Assembly: GCA_944390485.1 (NCBI GenBank)
Contig: CALXPQ010000001.1
Location: 558,001-622,000 of the forward strand
Origin: Veillonellales bacterium
GTDB taxonomy: Bacteria; Bacillota; Negativicutes; Veillonellales; Dialisteraceae
Direction of reading: 5' to 3'
Length of the DNA: 64,000 nt
Each line of letters begins with the position of its first letter. Position 1 is the first letter of the stretch. The position numbers and the translations under genes are program-made. This document shows positions 17,078 to 25,745 of the stretch, piece after piece. The notes below the pieces were generated by a model that searched no databases, was not told the DNA's origin, and saw nothing but the letters and a program-made list of their open reading frames with translations.

Positions 17078-19519
17078 ATGGTCGAATGGAAGAACGTCAT
17101 CAAGCGGAACGGCACGACCGTCCCCTTCGATGAAAAGAAAATCGAAAATGCCGTCAGCCGGGCTTTCACGGCCACCGGAGAGATCGCCGAAAGCGATATC
17201 CCCGCCATGTCGCGGGCCGTCACGCTCATCGTGGAGACGGCGCTCCGCGAGGCGGAGGTCATCACCCCCGCGGTGGAGCAGATCCAGGACCGAGTGGAGA
17301 CCGCGCTCATGAAGTGCGGCTATCAGAGGACGGCGAAGGCCTACATCCTCTACCGCAGCCAGCACCAGAAGGTGCGCGACACGAAGAACACCCTCCTCGA
17401 CTACAAGAAGCTGGTGAATGGCTACATCGGCGAGAACAAGGACTGGCGCGTGAAAGAGAACTCCACGGTGACGCTCTCCGTTGGCGGGCTCATCCTCTCC
17501 AACTCCGGCGCGATCACCGCGAATTACTGGCTCTCCGAAGTGTACGACGACGAGATTGCTCAGGCGCACCGCCAGTGCTTCCTTCACCTGCACGACCTGT
17601 CCATGCTCACCGGCTACTGCGCCGGCTGGAGCCTGAAACAGCTCCTGCTGGACGGCCTCGGCGGCGTGCCGGACCGCATCACCTCCTCGCCGGCGAAGCA
17701 CCTCTCCACCCTGTGCAACCAGATGGTGAATTTCCTCGGCATCATGCAGAACGAGTGGGCCGGCGCACAGGCCTTCTCCTCCTTCGATACGTACCTCGCC
17801 CCCTTCGTGCGGGCGGACCACCTCTCCTATGAAGACGTGAAGCAGTGCATCCAGTCTTTCATCTACGGCGTGAACACCCCGTCCCGCTGGGGCACGCAGG
17901 CGCCCTTCACGAACGTCACCCTCGACTGGACCGTGCCGGACGACCTGAAAGACCAGCCCGCCATCGTAGGCGGCAAGCCCATGGATTTCACCTACGGCGA
18001 CTGCAAGAAGGAAATGGACATGGTGAACAAAGCCTTCATCGAGATCATGATCGAAGGCGACGCGAACGGCCGGGGCTTCCAGTACCCGATCCCCACCTAC
18101 TCCATCACGAAGGACTTCGACTGGAGCGACACGGAAAACAACCGCCTCCTCTTCGAAATGACCGCGAAATACGGCACGCCCTATTTCTCCAACTACATCA
18201 ATTCCGACATGAAACCTTCCGACGTACGCTCCATGTGCTGCCGGCTCCGCCTCGACCTGCGGGAGCTCCGCAAAAAAGGCGGCGGCTACTTCGGCTCCGG
18301 CGAATCCACCGGCTCCATCGGCGTGGTCACGCTGAACCTGCCGCGCATGGCCTACCTCTCGCCCACGAAGGACGCCTTCTGGCACATGCTCGACAAATAC
18401 ATGGACATCGCCGCGCGGTCTCTGTCCATCAAGCGCCGGGTCATCACCCGCCTCATGGACGAAGGACTCTACCCCTACACCCGCCGGTATCTCGGCACGT
18501 TCAAGAACCACTTCTCCACCATCGGCCTCGTGGGCATGAACGAAGCGCTCCTGAACGCGAAATGGATGGACGGTCACGACCTCACCACCGAAGAAGGCCG
18601 CGCCGCCGCCATCGAGATCCTGAAACACATGCGCGACCGCCTCAAGGGCTATCAGGAACAGTACGGCGACCTGTACAATCTGGAAGCGACCCCGGCGGAA
18701 TCCACCACCTACCGCTTCGCGAAGCACGACAAGGCGGAATTCCCGGACATCATCACCGCCGCGAAAGACGGCAATGCGCCGTACTACACGAACAGCACCC
18801 ATCTCCCCGTGGGCTACACGGACGACATCTTCGACGCCCTCGAGATGGAGGACGAGATGCAGACCCTCTACACGTCCGGCACCGTCTTCCATGCGTTCCT
18901 CGGCGAGCGCCTGCCCACGTGGAAATCCGCGGCCACCCTTGTGAAGAAGATCGCAGAGAACTTCAAACTCCCCTACTTCACCCTGTCCCCGACCTACTCC
19001 GTGTGCGCGGAGCACGGCTACATCCCGGGCGAACACTTCTCCTGCCCCACGTGCGGCAAGCCGGCGGAAGTGTACTCCCGCATCACCGGCTACTACCGCC
19101 CGGTGCGCAACTGGAACGACGGCAAAGTCTCTGAATTCAAGAATCGGAAGACGTACGATCCGGCGACCATCGGCAAGGCGGACAGCCTCCCCGCGCCGGC
19201 CTGCCAGCTGCGCGGCTCCGCGGAAAAGGCCGAGACGCCCGCCGCGCCGGCGCCGAGCAAAGCCGCTGCGCCCATCGCCGGCGCGGGGGCCATCCTCCTC
19301 ACTACTAAGACCTGCCCGAACTGCCGCATGGCCAAGCGCATGCTCTCCGATGCGGGCATCCCCTTCCGGCTCGTCTACGCGGAAGAGAAAGACGGTGCAG
19401 AACTCGCCAGGGCCTATGACATCTCCGCCGTGCCCACGCTCCTTGCCAAGGAAAACGACGCGGTGCACCTCTATTACAACGTGAACCATATCCGCCAGTT
19501 CATCCAGCATCATCAGTGA
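17078..19519 (+). CDS. nrdD: Class III ribonucleotide reductase fused to a thioredoxin-like domain
   Basis: Oxygen-sensitive glycyl-radical enzyme that reduces ribonucleotides under anaerobiosis. Order: ATP-cone (about 1-95, 'VIKRNGTTVPFDEKKIENA'), catalytic barrel ('GSGESTGSIGVVTLNLPRM'), a zinc site (C643, H646, C656, C659), and the glycyl-radical loop 'SRITGYYRPVRNWNDG' with G671 as the likely radical residue. An Ala/Pro-rich linker (about 705-735) leads to a ~75-residue thioredoxin/glutaredoxin-like domain with a CPNC motif (C746, C749), 'ISAVPTLL' supplying the cis-Pro. ATG 17078 has AAGGAG upstream and starts at the ATP-cone. Length 813 aa exceeds ordinary NrdD by the added domain, which I infer to be a built-in electron donor. 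Confidence 0.94.
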   Translation: MVEWKNVIKRNGTTVPFDEKKIENAVSRAFTATGEIAESDIPAMSRAVTLIVETALREAEVITPAVEQIQDRVETALMKCGYQRTAKAYILYRSQHQKVRDTKNTLLDYKKLVNGYIGENKDWRVKENSTVTLSVGGLILSNSGAITANYWLSEVYDDEIAQAHRQCFLHLHDLSMLTGYCAGWSLKQLLLDGLGGVPDRITSSPAKHLSTLCNQMVNFLGIMQNEWAGAQAFSSFDTYLAPFVRADHLSYEDVKQCIQSFIYGVNTPSRWGTQAPFTNVTLDWTVPDDLKDQPAIVGGKPMDFTYGDCKKEMDMVNKAFIEIMIEGDANGRGFQYPIPTYSITKDFDWSDTENNRLLFEMTAKYGTPYFSNYINSDMKPSDVRSMCCRLRLDLRELRKKGGGYFGSGESTGSIGVVTLNLPRMAYLSPTKDAFWHMLDKYMDIAARSLSIKRRVITRLMDEGLYPYTRRYLGTFKNHFSTIGLVGMNEALLNAKWMDGHDLTTEEGRAAAIEILKHMRDRLKGYQEQYGDLYNLEATPAESTTYRFAKHDKAEFPDIITAAKDGNAPYYTNSTHLPVGYTDDIFDALEMEDEMQTLYTSGTVFHAFLGERLPTWKSAATLVKKIAENFKLPYFTLSPTYSVCAEHGYIPGEHFSCPTCGKPAEVYSRITGYYRPVRNWNDGKVSEFKNRKTYDPATIGKADSLPAPACQLRGSAEKAETPAAPAPSKAAAPIAGAGAILLTTKTCPNCRMAKRMLSDAGIPFRLVYAEEKDGAELARAYDISAVPTLLAKENDAVHLYYNVNHIRQFIQHHQ

Positions 19520-19527
19520 TGCTCACG

Positions 19528-19559
19528 AAAAAAGACGCCTCGATCGAGGCGTCTTTTTT
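19528..19559 (+). terminator. Symmetrical terminator between nrdD and the aminotransferase gene
   Basis: A perfect 32-base palindrome: six A, GACGCCTC, GATC-centred turn, GAGGCGTC, six T. Because both flanks are A/T runs it can stop transcription arriving from either side. Confidence 0.9.
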
Positions 19560-19599
19560 GTGTGCCCTGCCCGCCGCCGTTTCCCCGCGGCGGGCGCGG

Positions 19600-19626
19600 G
19601 ACCGCACCGGCCGTGCGGTCTTTTTT
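19600..19626 (+). terminator. Second plus-facing terminator after nrdD
   Basis: GACCGCAC and GTGCGGTC pair around CGGCC and are followed by six T then ATTT on the plus strand. It backs up the terminator at 19528 and lies against the 3' end of the convergent aminotransferase gene. Confidence 0.7.
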
Positions 19627-19628
19627 AT

Positions 19629-20870
19629 TTATAGCTGGCCCGCTTCCTCCATGGCCGCTTTGATCTTTGCGGCGAGGCCGGCCATCTTCGCTTTCGGGAT
19701 GGAGCAGACCGCCACGCGGATGCCCGCTTTGAGCGGCACCAGATAGACGTGGTCCTTGTGGAGAAGTTCGCACACCTTTGCAGAGTCCGGAGACGGGATG
19801 CTGAGGAAGAACCCCGCCTGATAGGGCAGCATGGGCAGGCCCGCTTCCTTCGCTTCCTTCACGAAAATGGCCGCGCGCTCCTGGATGAGCCGGTAATACT
19901 GCTGCTGCTCTTCCTTCCATTCTTTCCGGAGCGCCGGGTCCTCCCAGATGCGCACGAGGCAGGCCATGCCGCCGCGGCAATTGTTCGACCAGGTGGCGCG
20001 GTTCGTGTAGCTGTTCACGTCCGCAAATTCCTGCGCGACCGCTTCGCTGGAAGAGACGGCGATCATCGCGCCGATGCGGAGGCCGTACATGGTGAAGCTC
20101 TTGGACATGCTGAACGCCACGACGATGAGGATCTCCGGCGGAAGGCCGCTGAATTTCGTGAAGAACTGCCGCGCTCCCTCGCCGGCGTAGTCGATATAGG
20201 ACACGTCCACGAGGACGGTGATCTTTTTCCCTTTTTCCACGAGCGCCTTCAGGAAATCGAGGACTCTGTCCCAGTCTTCGCCGGTGAGGCTGTAGCCGGT
20301 GGGATTGTGTGCCGGCGTATTCAGGATGACCGCGAGCTGGTCCTGCTTCTCCGCCATGGCGGAAAGCTGCCGCTGGAAATCTTCATGGTCGAAGACGTTC
20401 GCCTCGTTCAGCATGCGGAACGTGCGGAGCGTCCGGCCCGCGTCCACGCAGAGCATGTTGTACGCGCTCCAGTACCAGTTGCTGGTGAGGACTTCGTCGC
20501 CGGGCACCGTGTAATTGTGGATGATGTGATGGATAGCCCCGGTGCCGCCGGTGGTGGCGACGGCGGCGGTGTATCCCTCCGGCCGGAAATCGCCGAAGCA
20601 GCATTCCTGCACTTCTTTCAGATAGACCGGCAGGCCCGCCACGGGCGCATAGGCGGTGAGCTCCGTCATGGGGAGCGACCGGTAGGCCTTCTCCACCGCG
20701 GGCAGGCACACCAGACTGCCCTCCTCGTCCTGGATGACGCCCGCCGTGCCGTTCACGACGAGCGCTTTCCCGTGCTGCGCGATGTCCGCCTGCGCCGCAC
20801 TGGAAGCGCCGAAGATCGCGTCATGCGCTTTTTTGCCCCGCGCCTGCGGAGCTGCCATGCTTTCTGTCAT
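19629..20870 (-). CDS. Class I/II aromatic-type aminotransferase (PLP)
   Basis: Fold-type I aminotransferase. The PLP lysine lies in 'VVAFSMSKSFTMYGLRIGA', the conserved Asn-Pro region is 'ILNTPAHNPTGYSLT', and the C-terminal Arg is in 'GIRVAVCSIPK'. 'ATTGGTGAIHHIIHNYT' is the cofactor-phosphate region. This arrangement resembles TyrB/AspC-like aromatic or aspartate aminotransferases; substrate cannot be set from sequence. ATG 20870 follows AGGGGGAA and gives 413 aa; an upstream in-frame start at 20912 has no ribosome site. The gene is monocistronic. Confidence 0.88.
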   Translation of the reverse strand: MTESMAAPQARGKKAHDAIFGASSAAQADIAQHGKALVVNGTAGVIQDEEGSLVCLPAVEKAYRSLPMTELTAYAPVAGLPVYLKEVQECCFGDFRPEGYTAAVATTGGTGAIHHIIHNYTVPGDEVLTSNWYWSAYNMLCVDAGRTLRTFRMLNEANVFDHEDFQRQLSAMAEKQDQLAVILNTPAHNPTGYSLTGEDWDRVLDFLKALVEKGKKITVLVDVSYIDYAGEGARQFFTKFSGLPPEILIVVAFSMSKSFTMYGLRIGAMIAVSSSEAVAQEFADVNSYTNRATWSNNCRGGMACLVRIWEDPALRKEWKEEQQQYYRLIQERAAIFVKEAKEAGLPMLPYQAGFFLSIPSPDSAKVCELLHKDHVYLVPLKAGIRVAVCSIPKAKMAGLAAKIKAAMEEAGQL

Positions 20871-20971
20871 ACGGATTCCCCCTTTTGCCACAATGATCCA
20901 TACAGGATGCATCTGCCTGTATTATACCCTGTCCGCCGCACCGGGGCCCCATATCTCTTTGTTATCGCTGC

Positions 20972-21000
20972 CAAAAGAAAAAGCGCGGCGTGTCCGCGCT
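20972..21000 (-). terminator. Terminator after the YfiH-family gene
   Basis: AGCGCGG and CCGCGCT pair (20982-21000), followed by TTTTCTTTT on the minus strand, six bases past the stop at 21006. Confidence 0.82.
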
Positions 21001-21005
21001 CCCGG

Positions 21006-21818
21006 TCACAGCAGCATGACCGCCGCCATGTGGCGGCCCGTGCGGCCGCCGGATTTCCGGTAGGAGAAGAAGAGGTCGTCCCGGCAATAGGTGCAGAGGC
21101 CGCTCATCTCGATGTGATGCGGCGAAAGCCCCGCCTGCAGGAGGAGGAGCCGGTTCGCTTCGGGCAGGTCGAAGAGATATTTCCCGCCGCTCTTTTCCCG
21201 CGCGAGGCGCGCCATGTCGGCTTCGCCGAAAAGCCGGAAAAAGGCGTCCGTCACGTCGCTCCCCACTTCGAAGCAGCAGCCGCCGATGGCCGGCCCCACG
21301 CCGGCGAGAAGATCTTCCGGCCGCGTGCCGTACCGCTCCCCGAGGAAGCGCACGGTCTTCCCGGCGATGTCCCCCGCCGTGCCGCGCCAGCCGCCGTGGG
21401 CCACCGCCGCCGCATGGTGCGCCGGATCGTAGAAAAGGAGCGGCGTGCAGTCCGCGAAATTCATGGTGAGCGGCACGCCCGCCTCGTTCGTGGCGAGCCC
21501 GTCGCAGCCGGGGACGGCGGTCTCCGCCTCCTGCGCACCCCGTCCCCGGTCCGCCTGACCCACGGCCTCGATGTGCGTGCCGTGCACCTGATGACAGCTC
21601 ACGATGTCCGCCGGCGGGATGCGGAGGAGCGTGAGGAAGCGCCGCCGGTTTTCGATGACCGCGTCCGGCGCGTCCCCCGTGGAAAAGCTCATGTTGAGCG
21701 AATCGAAGGGGGCCTTCGAGACGCCGCCCTTCCGCGACGCCACCGCCGCGGCGACGTGCCCCGCTTTCTGAAACAGGGAAAATGTCACGAAAGGGATCCC
21801 GTTCCGTATTTCTATCAT
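21006..21818 (-). CDS. YfiH/LACC1-family copper-type purine nucleoside phosphorylase
   Basis: Formerly called multicopper polyphenol oxidase (YlmD/YfiH); members phosphorolyse or deaminate purine nucleosides. Family metal-binding residues are seen in 'VSCHQVHGTHIE', 'MNFADCTPLLFYD' and 'VAHGGWRGTAGDI', and the C-terminal 'CTYCRDDLFFSYRKSGG' is diagnostic. The start is ATG 21818, overlapping the stop of the RluA-family gene (ATGA); a longer frame upstream runs antigenically unlike any protein and lies inside that gene. Length 270 aa is normal. Confidence 0.9.
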   Translation of the reverse strand: MIEIRNGIPFVTFSLFQKAGHVAAAVASRKGGVSKAPFDSLNMSFSTGDAPDAVIENRRRFLTLLRIPPADIVSCHQVHGTHIEAVGQADRGRGAQEAETAVPGCDGLATNEAGVPLTMNFADCTPLLFYDPAHHAAAVAHGGWRGTAGDIAGKTVRFLGERYGTRPEDLLAGVGPAIGGCCFEVGSDVTDAFFRLFGEADMARLAREKSGGKYLFDLPEANRLLLLQAGLSPHHIEMSGLCTYCRDDLFFSYRKSGGRTGRHMAAVMLL

Positions 21819-22732
21819 GGCTGCCTCCCGAAAAACTGCTCGAAATGATCCTGCACCGGCGTCATGCCCGCCGCGAGGCGCCGCATGTCCTCCGGCAGAG
21901 GCGCAGTCCACATCATGGGCTCGCCGGTCTCCGGATGGCGGAACGACACGTCCGCCGCGTGGAGGGCCTGCCGGCCGATGGCACCGCAGGGGCCGCCGTA
22001 GAGGTCGTCCCCGAGGAGCGGGTGCCCCAGATGCGCCAGATGCACCCGGATCTGGTGGGTGCGCCCGGTGAAGAGGCGGAGCCGGAGAAGATCGCAGTCC
22101 GTCCCGCGGGCGAGCACGGTCCACGCGGTCTTCGCAGGCCGGCCGTCCGCCCGCACCATCCACTCCACGATGCTCCCAGTCTTCCGGCCGATGGGCGCTT
22201 CGATGACGCCCTCCTCTTCAGGGAGATGCCCTGAGGAAACGGCGAGGTAGTGCCGTGTGATCCGGTCGTGGCTCCGGGAGAGGTCCCACTGGACTTTTGC
22301 CGACTTCGCCACCACCACGAGCCCCGTGGTGTTCCGGTCGAGGCGGTACACGGGATGGATGCCCGCCGCCTCGCCTTTCCGCACGAAGTACCCCGCCACG
22401 GCGTTCACCAGGCTGTCGTGAAGTTTTTTGTGCGTGGGATGGATGATCATGCCCGGCCCCTTGTCCACGAGGAGGAGCGACACGTCCTCGTACACTACGG
22501 AGAGCGGGATGTCCGCCGGCACGATGTCCGAAGTCTCGTCCCATTCGCAGACGATGCGGTCCCCGCCTGCGACGGGCGTGCGCGCGTTGTGCACCTCTTC
22601 CCCGTTCACCGTGACCCGGCCGTTCCATTTCACCCGCTTCCACAGCGAGGCGGACAGCCGTCCGCTCTGCCGGACGAAGCTCCGGAGCATCACCGGCGGC
22701 GCGCCGGCCGGCACGGTCCATTCCAGTCTCAT
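21815..22732 (-). CDS. RluA/RluD-family 23S rRNA pseudouridine synthase
   Basis: Catalytic motif 'HPVYRLDRNTTGLVVVAKS' contains the nucleophilic Asp, followed by 'FTGRTHQIRVHLAHLGHPL' typical of RluA/C/D. An N-terminal region with 'VTVNGEEV' resembles an S4 domain. ATG 22732 has AAAGGAGG upstream and gives 305 aa. It forms a two-gene unit with the YfiH gene. Which uridine it modifies cannot be told; the RluD/YlyB group is the closest guess. Confidence 0.9.
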   Translation of the reverse strand: MRLEWTVPAGAPPVMLRSFVRQSGRLSASLWKRVKWNGRVTVNGEEVHNARTPVAGGDRIVCEWDETSDIVPADIPLSVVYEDVSLLLVDKGPGMIIHPTHKKLHDSLVNAVAGYFVRKGEAAGIHPVYRLDRNTTGLVVVAKSAKVQWDLSRSHDRITRHYLAVSSGHLPEEEGVIEAPIGRKTGSIVEWMVRADGRPAKTAWTVLARGTDCDLLRLRLFTGRTHQIRVHLAHLGHPLLGDDLYGGPCGAIGRQALHAADVSFRHPETGEPMMWTAPLPEDMRRLAAGMTPVQDHFEQFFGRQP

Positions 22733-22795
22733 GGGCCCCCTCCTTTCTACAGGTCTATTATACCGGGAAGGCCGCCCGTCCACAAACCAAATGAA

Positions 22796-22821
22796 AACAG
22801 CACCTCCGGAGAGATGCTGTT
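22796..22821 (-). terminator. Terminator of the feo unit
   Basis: AACAGCA and TGCTGTT pair across an 11- to 12-base loop, with TTCATTT following on the minus strand. It lies 38 bases past the Cys-rich gene. Confidence 0.68.
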
Positions 22822-22858
22822 TCCGCTGCCGGGCGGGAATGACTTGTTCCCGGCAGAT

Positions 22859-23173
22859 TTATTTTGCAGAGCGGCGGTCCGCTTCGTCTGCGGCCCTCGC
22901 AGCGTCCGCCTTCGCGCGCGCTTCGCACGCCGGGCAGTCATAGCGCTTCTCCCGCGCTTCCGCGCGGATGGCCTTCCAGGCCTCGGCGGCGTTCTTCCTT
23001 TCCTGCGCGGTGGTTTCTTCCTTCGCACAGCAGGAGCACGCCGGGGAGCCGCTGTTTCCGCAGCAGTCGCTTTCGCCGCTCGCAAAATTTTTATAAATGC
23101 GCTTCAGGCCGAACCAGAACGCGATGAAGATCACGACGGCCAGCGCCCATGTGATGAGATCGCCTGTAGTCAC
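22859..23173 (-). CDS. FeoB-associated Cys-rich membrane protein
   Basis: A 104-residue protein with one N-terminal membrane helix ('LITWALAVVIFIAFWFGL') and a cytoplasmic Cys cluster 'DCCGNSGSPACSCCA', followed by a charged helical tail with a further 'CPAC' pair. This matches the FeoB-associated Cys-rich family, a FeoC-like partner in Firmicutes and Bacteroidetes. It sits about 105 bases after feoB. The extra CPAC-containing tail is longer than in the shortest family members. Role in iron transport is inferred from position and family. Confidence 0.85.
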   Translation of the reverse strand: MTTGDLITWALAVVIFIAFWFGLKRIYKNFASGESDCCGNSGSPACSCCAKEETTAQERKNAAEAWKAIRAEAREKRYDCPACEARAKADAARAADEADRRSAK

Positions 23174-23279
23174 AGTGCCTCCTTTGGGAAGAGGGCCGCC
23201 CGCCGCGGGGGCTGTCCGCAGCGAGCGCCGCTTCCCGGGGAGTTCCCTCCCCTGTATCAGAAAGTAAGAGGTGTCGTTT

Positions 23280-25175
23280 TTACATGCCCAGCGCCCGCGC
23301 GATCCAGTAGACCGCGAGCGACACGATCCACGCGATGGCGAACTGACTCACCGCGGCGAAGCCCATCCAGTACCAGCTGTTCGTTTCCTTCTTGATGGTG
23401 CCGAGGGCCGTCATGCACGGCGTGTAGAGCTGGGAGAAGACCATGAAGGCCAGCGCGGAGGCGGCGGTGAAGGCCGCGGCGAGGCCGGTGCCGGCCACGG
23501 TGGAGACCATCTCCGCTTCTTCCATGTCGGGCGAGAGGTCCGGCAGCCCGTAGAGGATGCCGATGGTGGACACCACCGCTTCCTTCGCCATGATGCCGGA
23601 GATGACCGCCGAGCCCGCTTCCCACGTATCGAAGCCGTGGAAGATGAAGAGCGTGGACATCCAGCCGCCCAGCGTGGCCAGGAAGCTTTCGGACATGTCG
23701 TCCACCGGGCCGGACGCATTGTAGCTGGAGAGGAACCAGATGAGGACGGACATGGCGAGGATGATGGTCCCGGCCTTGATGAGGTAGCCTTTGCCCTTGT
23801 CCCAGGTCTCGAGGAGGACCGTCTTCATATCGGGCCAGCGGTACGGCGGCAGCTCCAGCACGAAGCTGGCGTCGTCATTTTTGAACAGCGTCTTCGAATA
23901 CAGAGCGGACGCGCCCATCGCGCCGAGGATGCCGAGGATGTACATGGCGAAGACCACGTTCGCCGCCTCGCTGCCGAAGAAGACCGCGCCGAAGAGGGCG
24001 AGCACCGGCAGCTTCGCGCCGCACGTGAGGAACGGCGTCACGAGGATGGTGATCATGCGGTCGCGCTGGGAGTCGAGGGCCCGCGCGCCCATGATGCCCG
24101 GCACCGCGCAGCCGAAGCCGCACATGATCGGCATGAGGGCCTTGCCGGAGAGGCCGACCTTTCTCATGACCGGGTCAAGGACGAAGGCCACGCGCGCCAT
24201 GTAGCCCGTGCCGTCCAGGAAGGACAGGCAGAAGAACAGGGTGAAGATCAGCGGGACGAAGGTCATGATGCCGCCCACGCCGGCGATGATGCCGTCGCAC
24301 ACGAGAGACTGCATCCAGTCCGCCACGCCCAGATCGGCGAGCGTCGTGCCCGCAAGCTCCATGAAATCTTCATTGATGAGCACGTCGAGCCAGTCCGCGA
24401 TGGGCTGCCCGATCCATGTGAAGGTGATCTGGAACGTCATGTACAGCATGAGGAGCAGCATCAGGATGGACAGGACGCCGTTCGCCATGACCTTGTCGAT
24501 CTTTTCCGACGTGTCCGCGCTCGCCTGATGGAACGTCACCGCTTCGGCGACGATCCTGTCGATGAAGGCGTAGCGCGCTTCCATCACCGCTTCCTCCCGC
24601 TTCGCCGGGTCCGCGATGGTGCGGCGCAGCTCGTCCAGATGCGCGATGTACGCTTCCACCTCCGGGGAATTGCGGTAGTCCGCCATCACCGTGGAGGTGA
24701 AGACGTCCAGGAGCTGCCGCGTGCTTTTGCTGCTGCGGCCCACGGTCTGCACCACCGGCATCCCGAGGATCCTGCTGAGTTTGCTTACGGAGATCTCCAC
24801 GCCCTTCTTCTGCGCCTCGTCCTGCATGTTCAGGTCCAGCAGCACCGGGATGCGGTGCTCCAGAAGCTGGAGGCACAGGAAGAGGTTGCGGTCGATGTTC
24901 GAGGAGTCGATCACGTCCACTACGATGTCCGGCCGCTCGCGGGTGAGATAATTTTCGACGATCTTCTCTTCCGGCGAGCGGGCGTTGATGCTGTACGTGC
25001 CGGGCAGGTCCATCACCGCGATGGCGCGGCCCTTGTAATTCGTGTAGCCCTGCTTCTTGTCGATCGTCACGCCGGGCCAGTTCCCGATCTTCTGCCGGAT
25101 GCCCGTCAGTTCGTTGAATATGGTGGATTTGCCCGTATTCGGATTGCCCGTCAGGGCGACAGATAACATGCCCAT
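23280..25175 (-). CDS. feoB: Ferrous iron transporter FeoB
   Basis: GTPase-coupled Fe2+ permease of the inner membrane. The N-terminal G domain shows 'ALTGNPNTGKSTIFNELTG' (G1), 'DLPGTYSINARSPEE' (G3) and 'LDLNMQDEA' (G4 NxxD). A helical guanine-dissociation-inhibitor-like region and the membrane part follow, with the two Gate motifs including 'VPLIFTLFFCLSFLDGTGYM' and 'CGFGCAVPGIMGAR'. At 631 aa it is at the short end of the family. It follows feoA by 22 bases. Confidence 0.95.
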   Translation of the reverse strand: MGMLSVALTGNPNTGKSTIFNELTGIRQKIGNWPGVTIDKKQGYTNYKGRAIAVMDLPGTYSINARSPEEKIVENYLTRERPDIVVDVIDSSNIDRNLFLCLQLLEHRIPVLLDLNMQDEAQKKGVEISVSKLSRILGMPVVQTVGRSSKSTRQLLDVFTSTVMADYRNSPEVEAYIAHLDELRRTIADPAKREEAVMEARYAFIDRIVAEAVTFHQASADTSEKIDKVMANGVLSILMLLLMLYMTFQITFTWIGQPIADWLDVLINEDFMELAGTTLADLGVADWMQSLVCDGIIAGVGGIMTFVPLIFTLFFCLSFLDGTGYMARVAFVLDPVMRKVGLSGKALMPIMCGFGCAVPGIMGARALDSQRDRMITILVTPFLTCGAKLPVLALFGAVFFGSEAANVVFAMYILGILGAMGASALYSKTLFKNDDASFVLELPPYRWPDMKTVLLETWDKGKGYLIKAGTIILAMSVLIWFLSSYNASGPVDDMSESFLATLGGWMSTLFIFHGFDTWEAGSAVISGIMAKEAVVSTIGILYGLPDLSPDMEEAEMVSTVAGTGLAAAFTAASALAFMVFSQLYTPCMTALGTIKKETNSWYWMGFAAVSQFAIAWIVSLAVYWIARALGM

Positions 25176-25197
25176 TCCTGTATCGCTTCCTCCTTCT

Positions 25198-25422
25198 TTA
25201 CGCGACTTCCGTCACGGAAATCCTGTCCGCATCCGCCAGGCGGACGGCCATCTTGTACGAGCGGACCAGCACGGCCAGCGGATCGCCCATCGGCCCGGTG
25301 CGCAGGACTTTCACCTTCGTCCCCTTCACCAGCCCCATGCTCATGAGGCGCGTCTTCAGTTCCGACGCCTCGATGCTCTCGATCCGGACGACCATGCCCG
25401 GTTTTGCTTCGCTCAGTTTCAT
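25198..25422 (-). CDS. feoA: FeoA SH3-like iron transport accessory protein
   Basis: A small SH3-like domain ('MKLSEAKPGMVVRIESIEA', 'LMSMGLVKGTKVKVLRTGP') that works with FeoB. ATG 25422 is chosen because the domain starts there and AAGGGC precedes it; an upstream ATG at 25452 has no ribosome site. At 74 aa it is the usual size. It is the first gene behind the iron-type promoter. Confidence 0.9.
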   Translation of the reverse strand: MKLSEAKPGMVVRIESIEASELKTRLMSMGLVKGTKVKVLRTGPMGDPLAVLVRSYKMAVRLADADRISVTEVA

Positions 25423-25497
25423 GCGCTGCCCTTCTTTCCTGCTCCTCATCATTTATTTCATCATATCGCAAAAATAAATGATTATAGCTTATTCTGT

Positions 25498-25575
25498 AAA
25501 TTAGTTTTCCCTAATTTCAGGATTATCATAGACTATCTTCTCCGGTCTGTCAAGGTTTTTGAGAATTATTTTCAA
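25498..25575 (-). promoter_or_regulatory. feo promoter with Fur-like box and second palindrome
   Basis: Minus-strand promoter: -35 TTGACA (25548-25553), 17-base spacer, -10 TATGAT (25525-25530). Just upstream of the -35 is TTGAGAATTATTTTCAA (25559-25575), which matches the Fur core TGATAATnATTATCA at 13 of 15 positions. At the expected transcription start lies a perfect palindrome with arms AAATTAG and CTAATTT around six bases (25498-25517), similar in style to DtxR/MntR-family operators. Two metal-responsive repressors could therefore act here. Confidence 0.82.
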
Positions 25576-25700
25576 TTAATCGAAATCATTCGATACAGCA
25601 CATGCTAATGGCCGCTGAAGAAAGCGCAGGATTCCGGCCGGCCGCCGGCCTCTCCCCGTCCGGGAATGCCGCGGCTCCTCGCCGTCCGGCCAAAACGCGC

Positions 25701-25734
25701 AAAAAAAGAACGCCCATGCCTCTGCATGAGCGTT
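25701..25734 (-). terminator. Terminator of the two-component unit
   Basis: AACGC(T)CATGC and GCATG(G)GCGTT pair around AGAG, followed by CTTTTTTT on the minus strand; T-runs flank both sides. It lies 12 bases past the histidine kinase stop. The segment from here to the feo promoter (25576-25700) shows no gene. Confidence 0.88.
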
Positions 25735-25745
25735 TTTTATGACTT

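Noticed and set aside
23280..25175. Truncation of FeoB
   Set aside because: At 631 aa it is short, but the G domain and both Gate regions are complete and the C-terminal helices are present.
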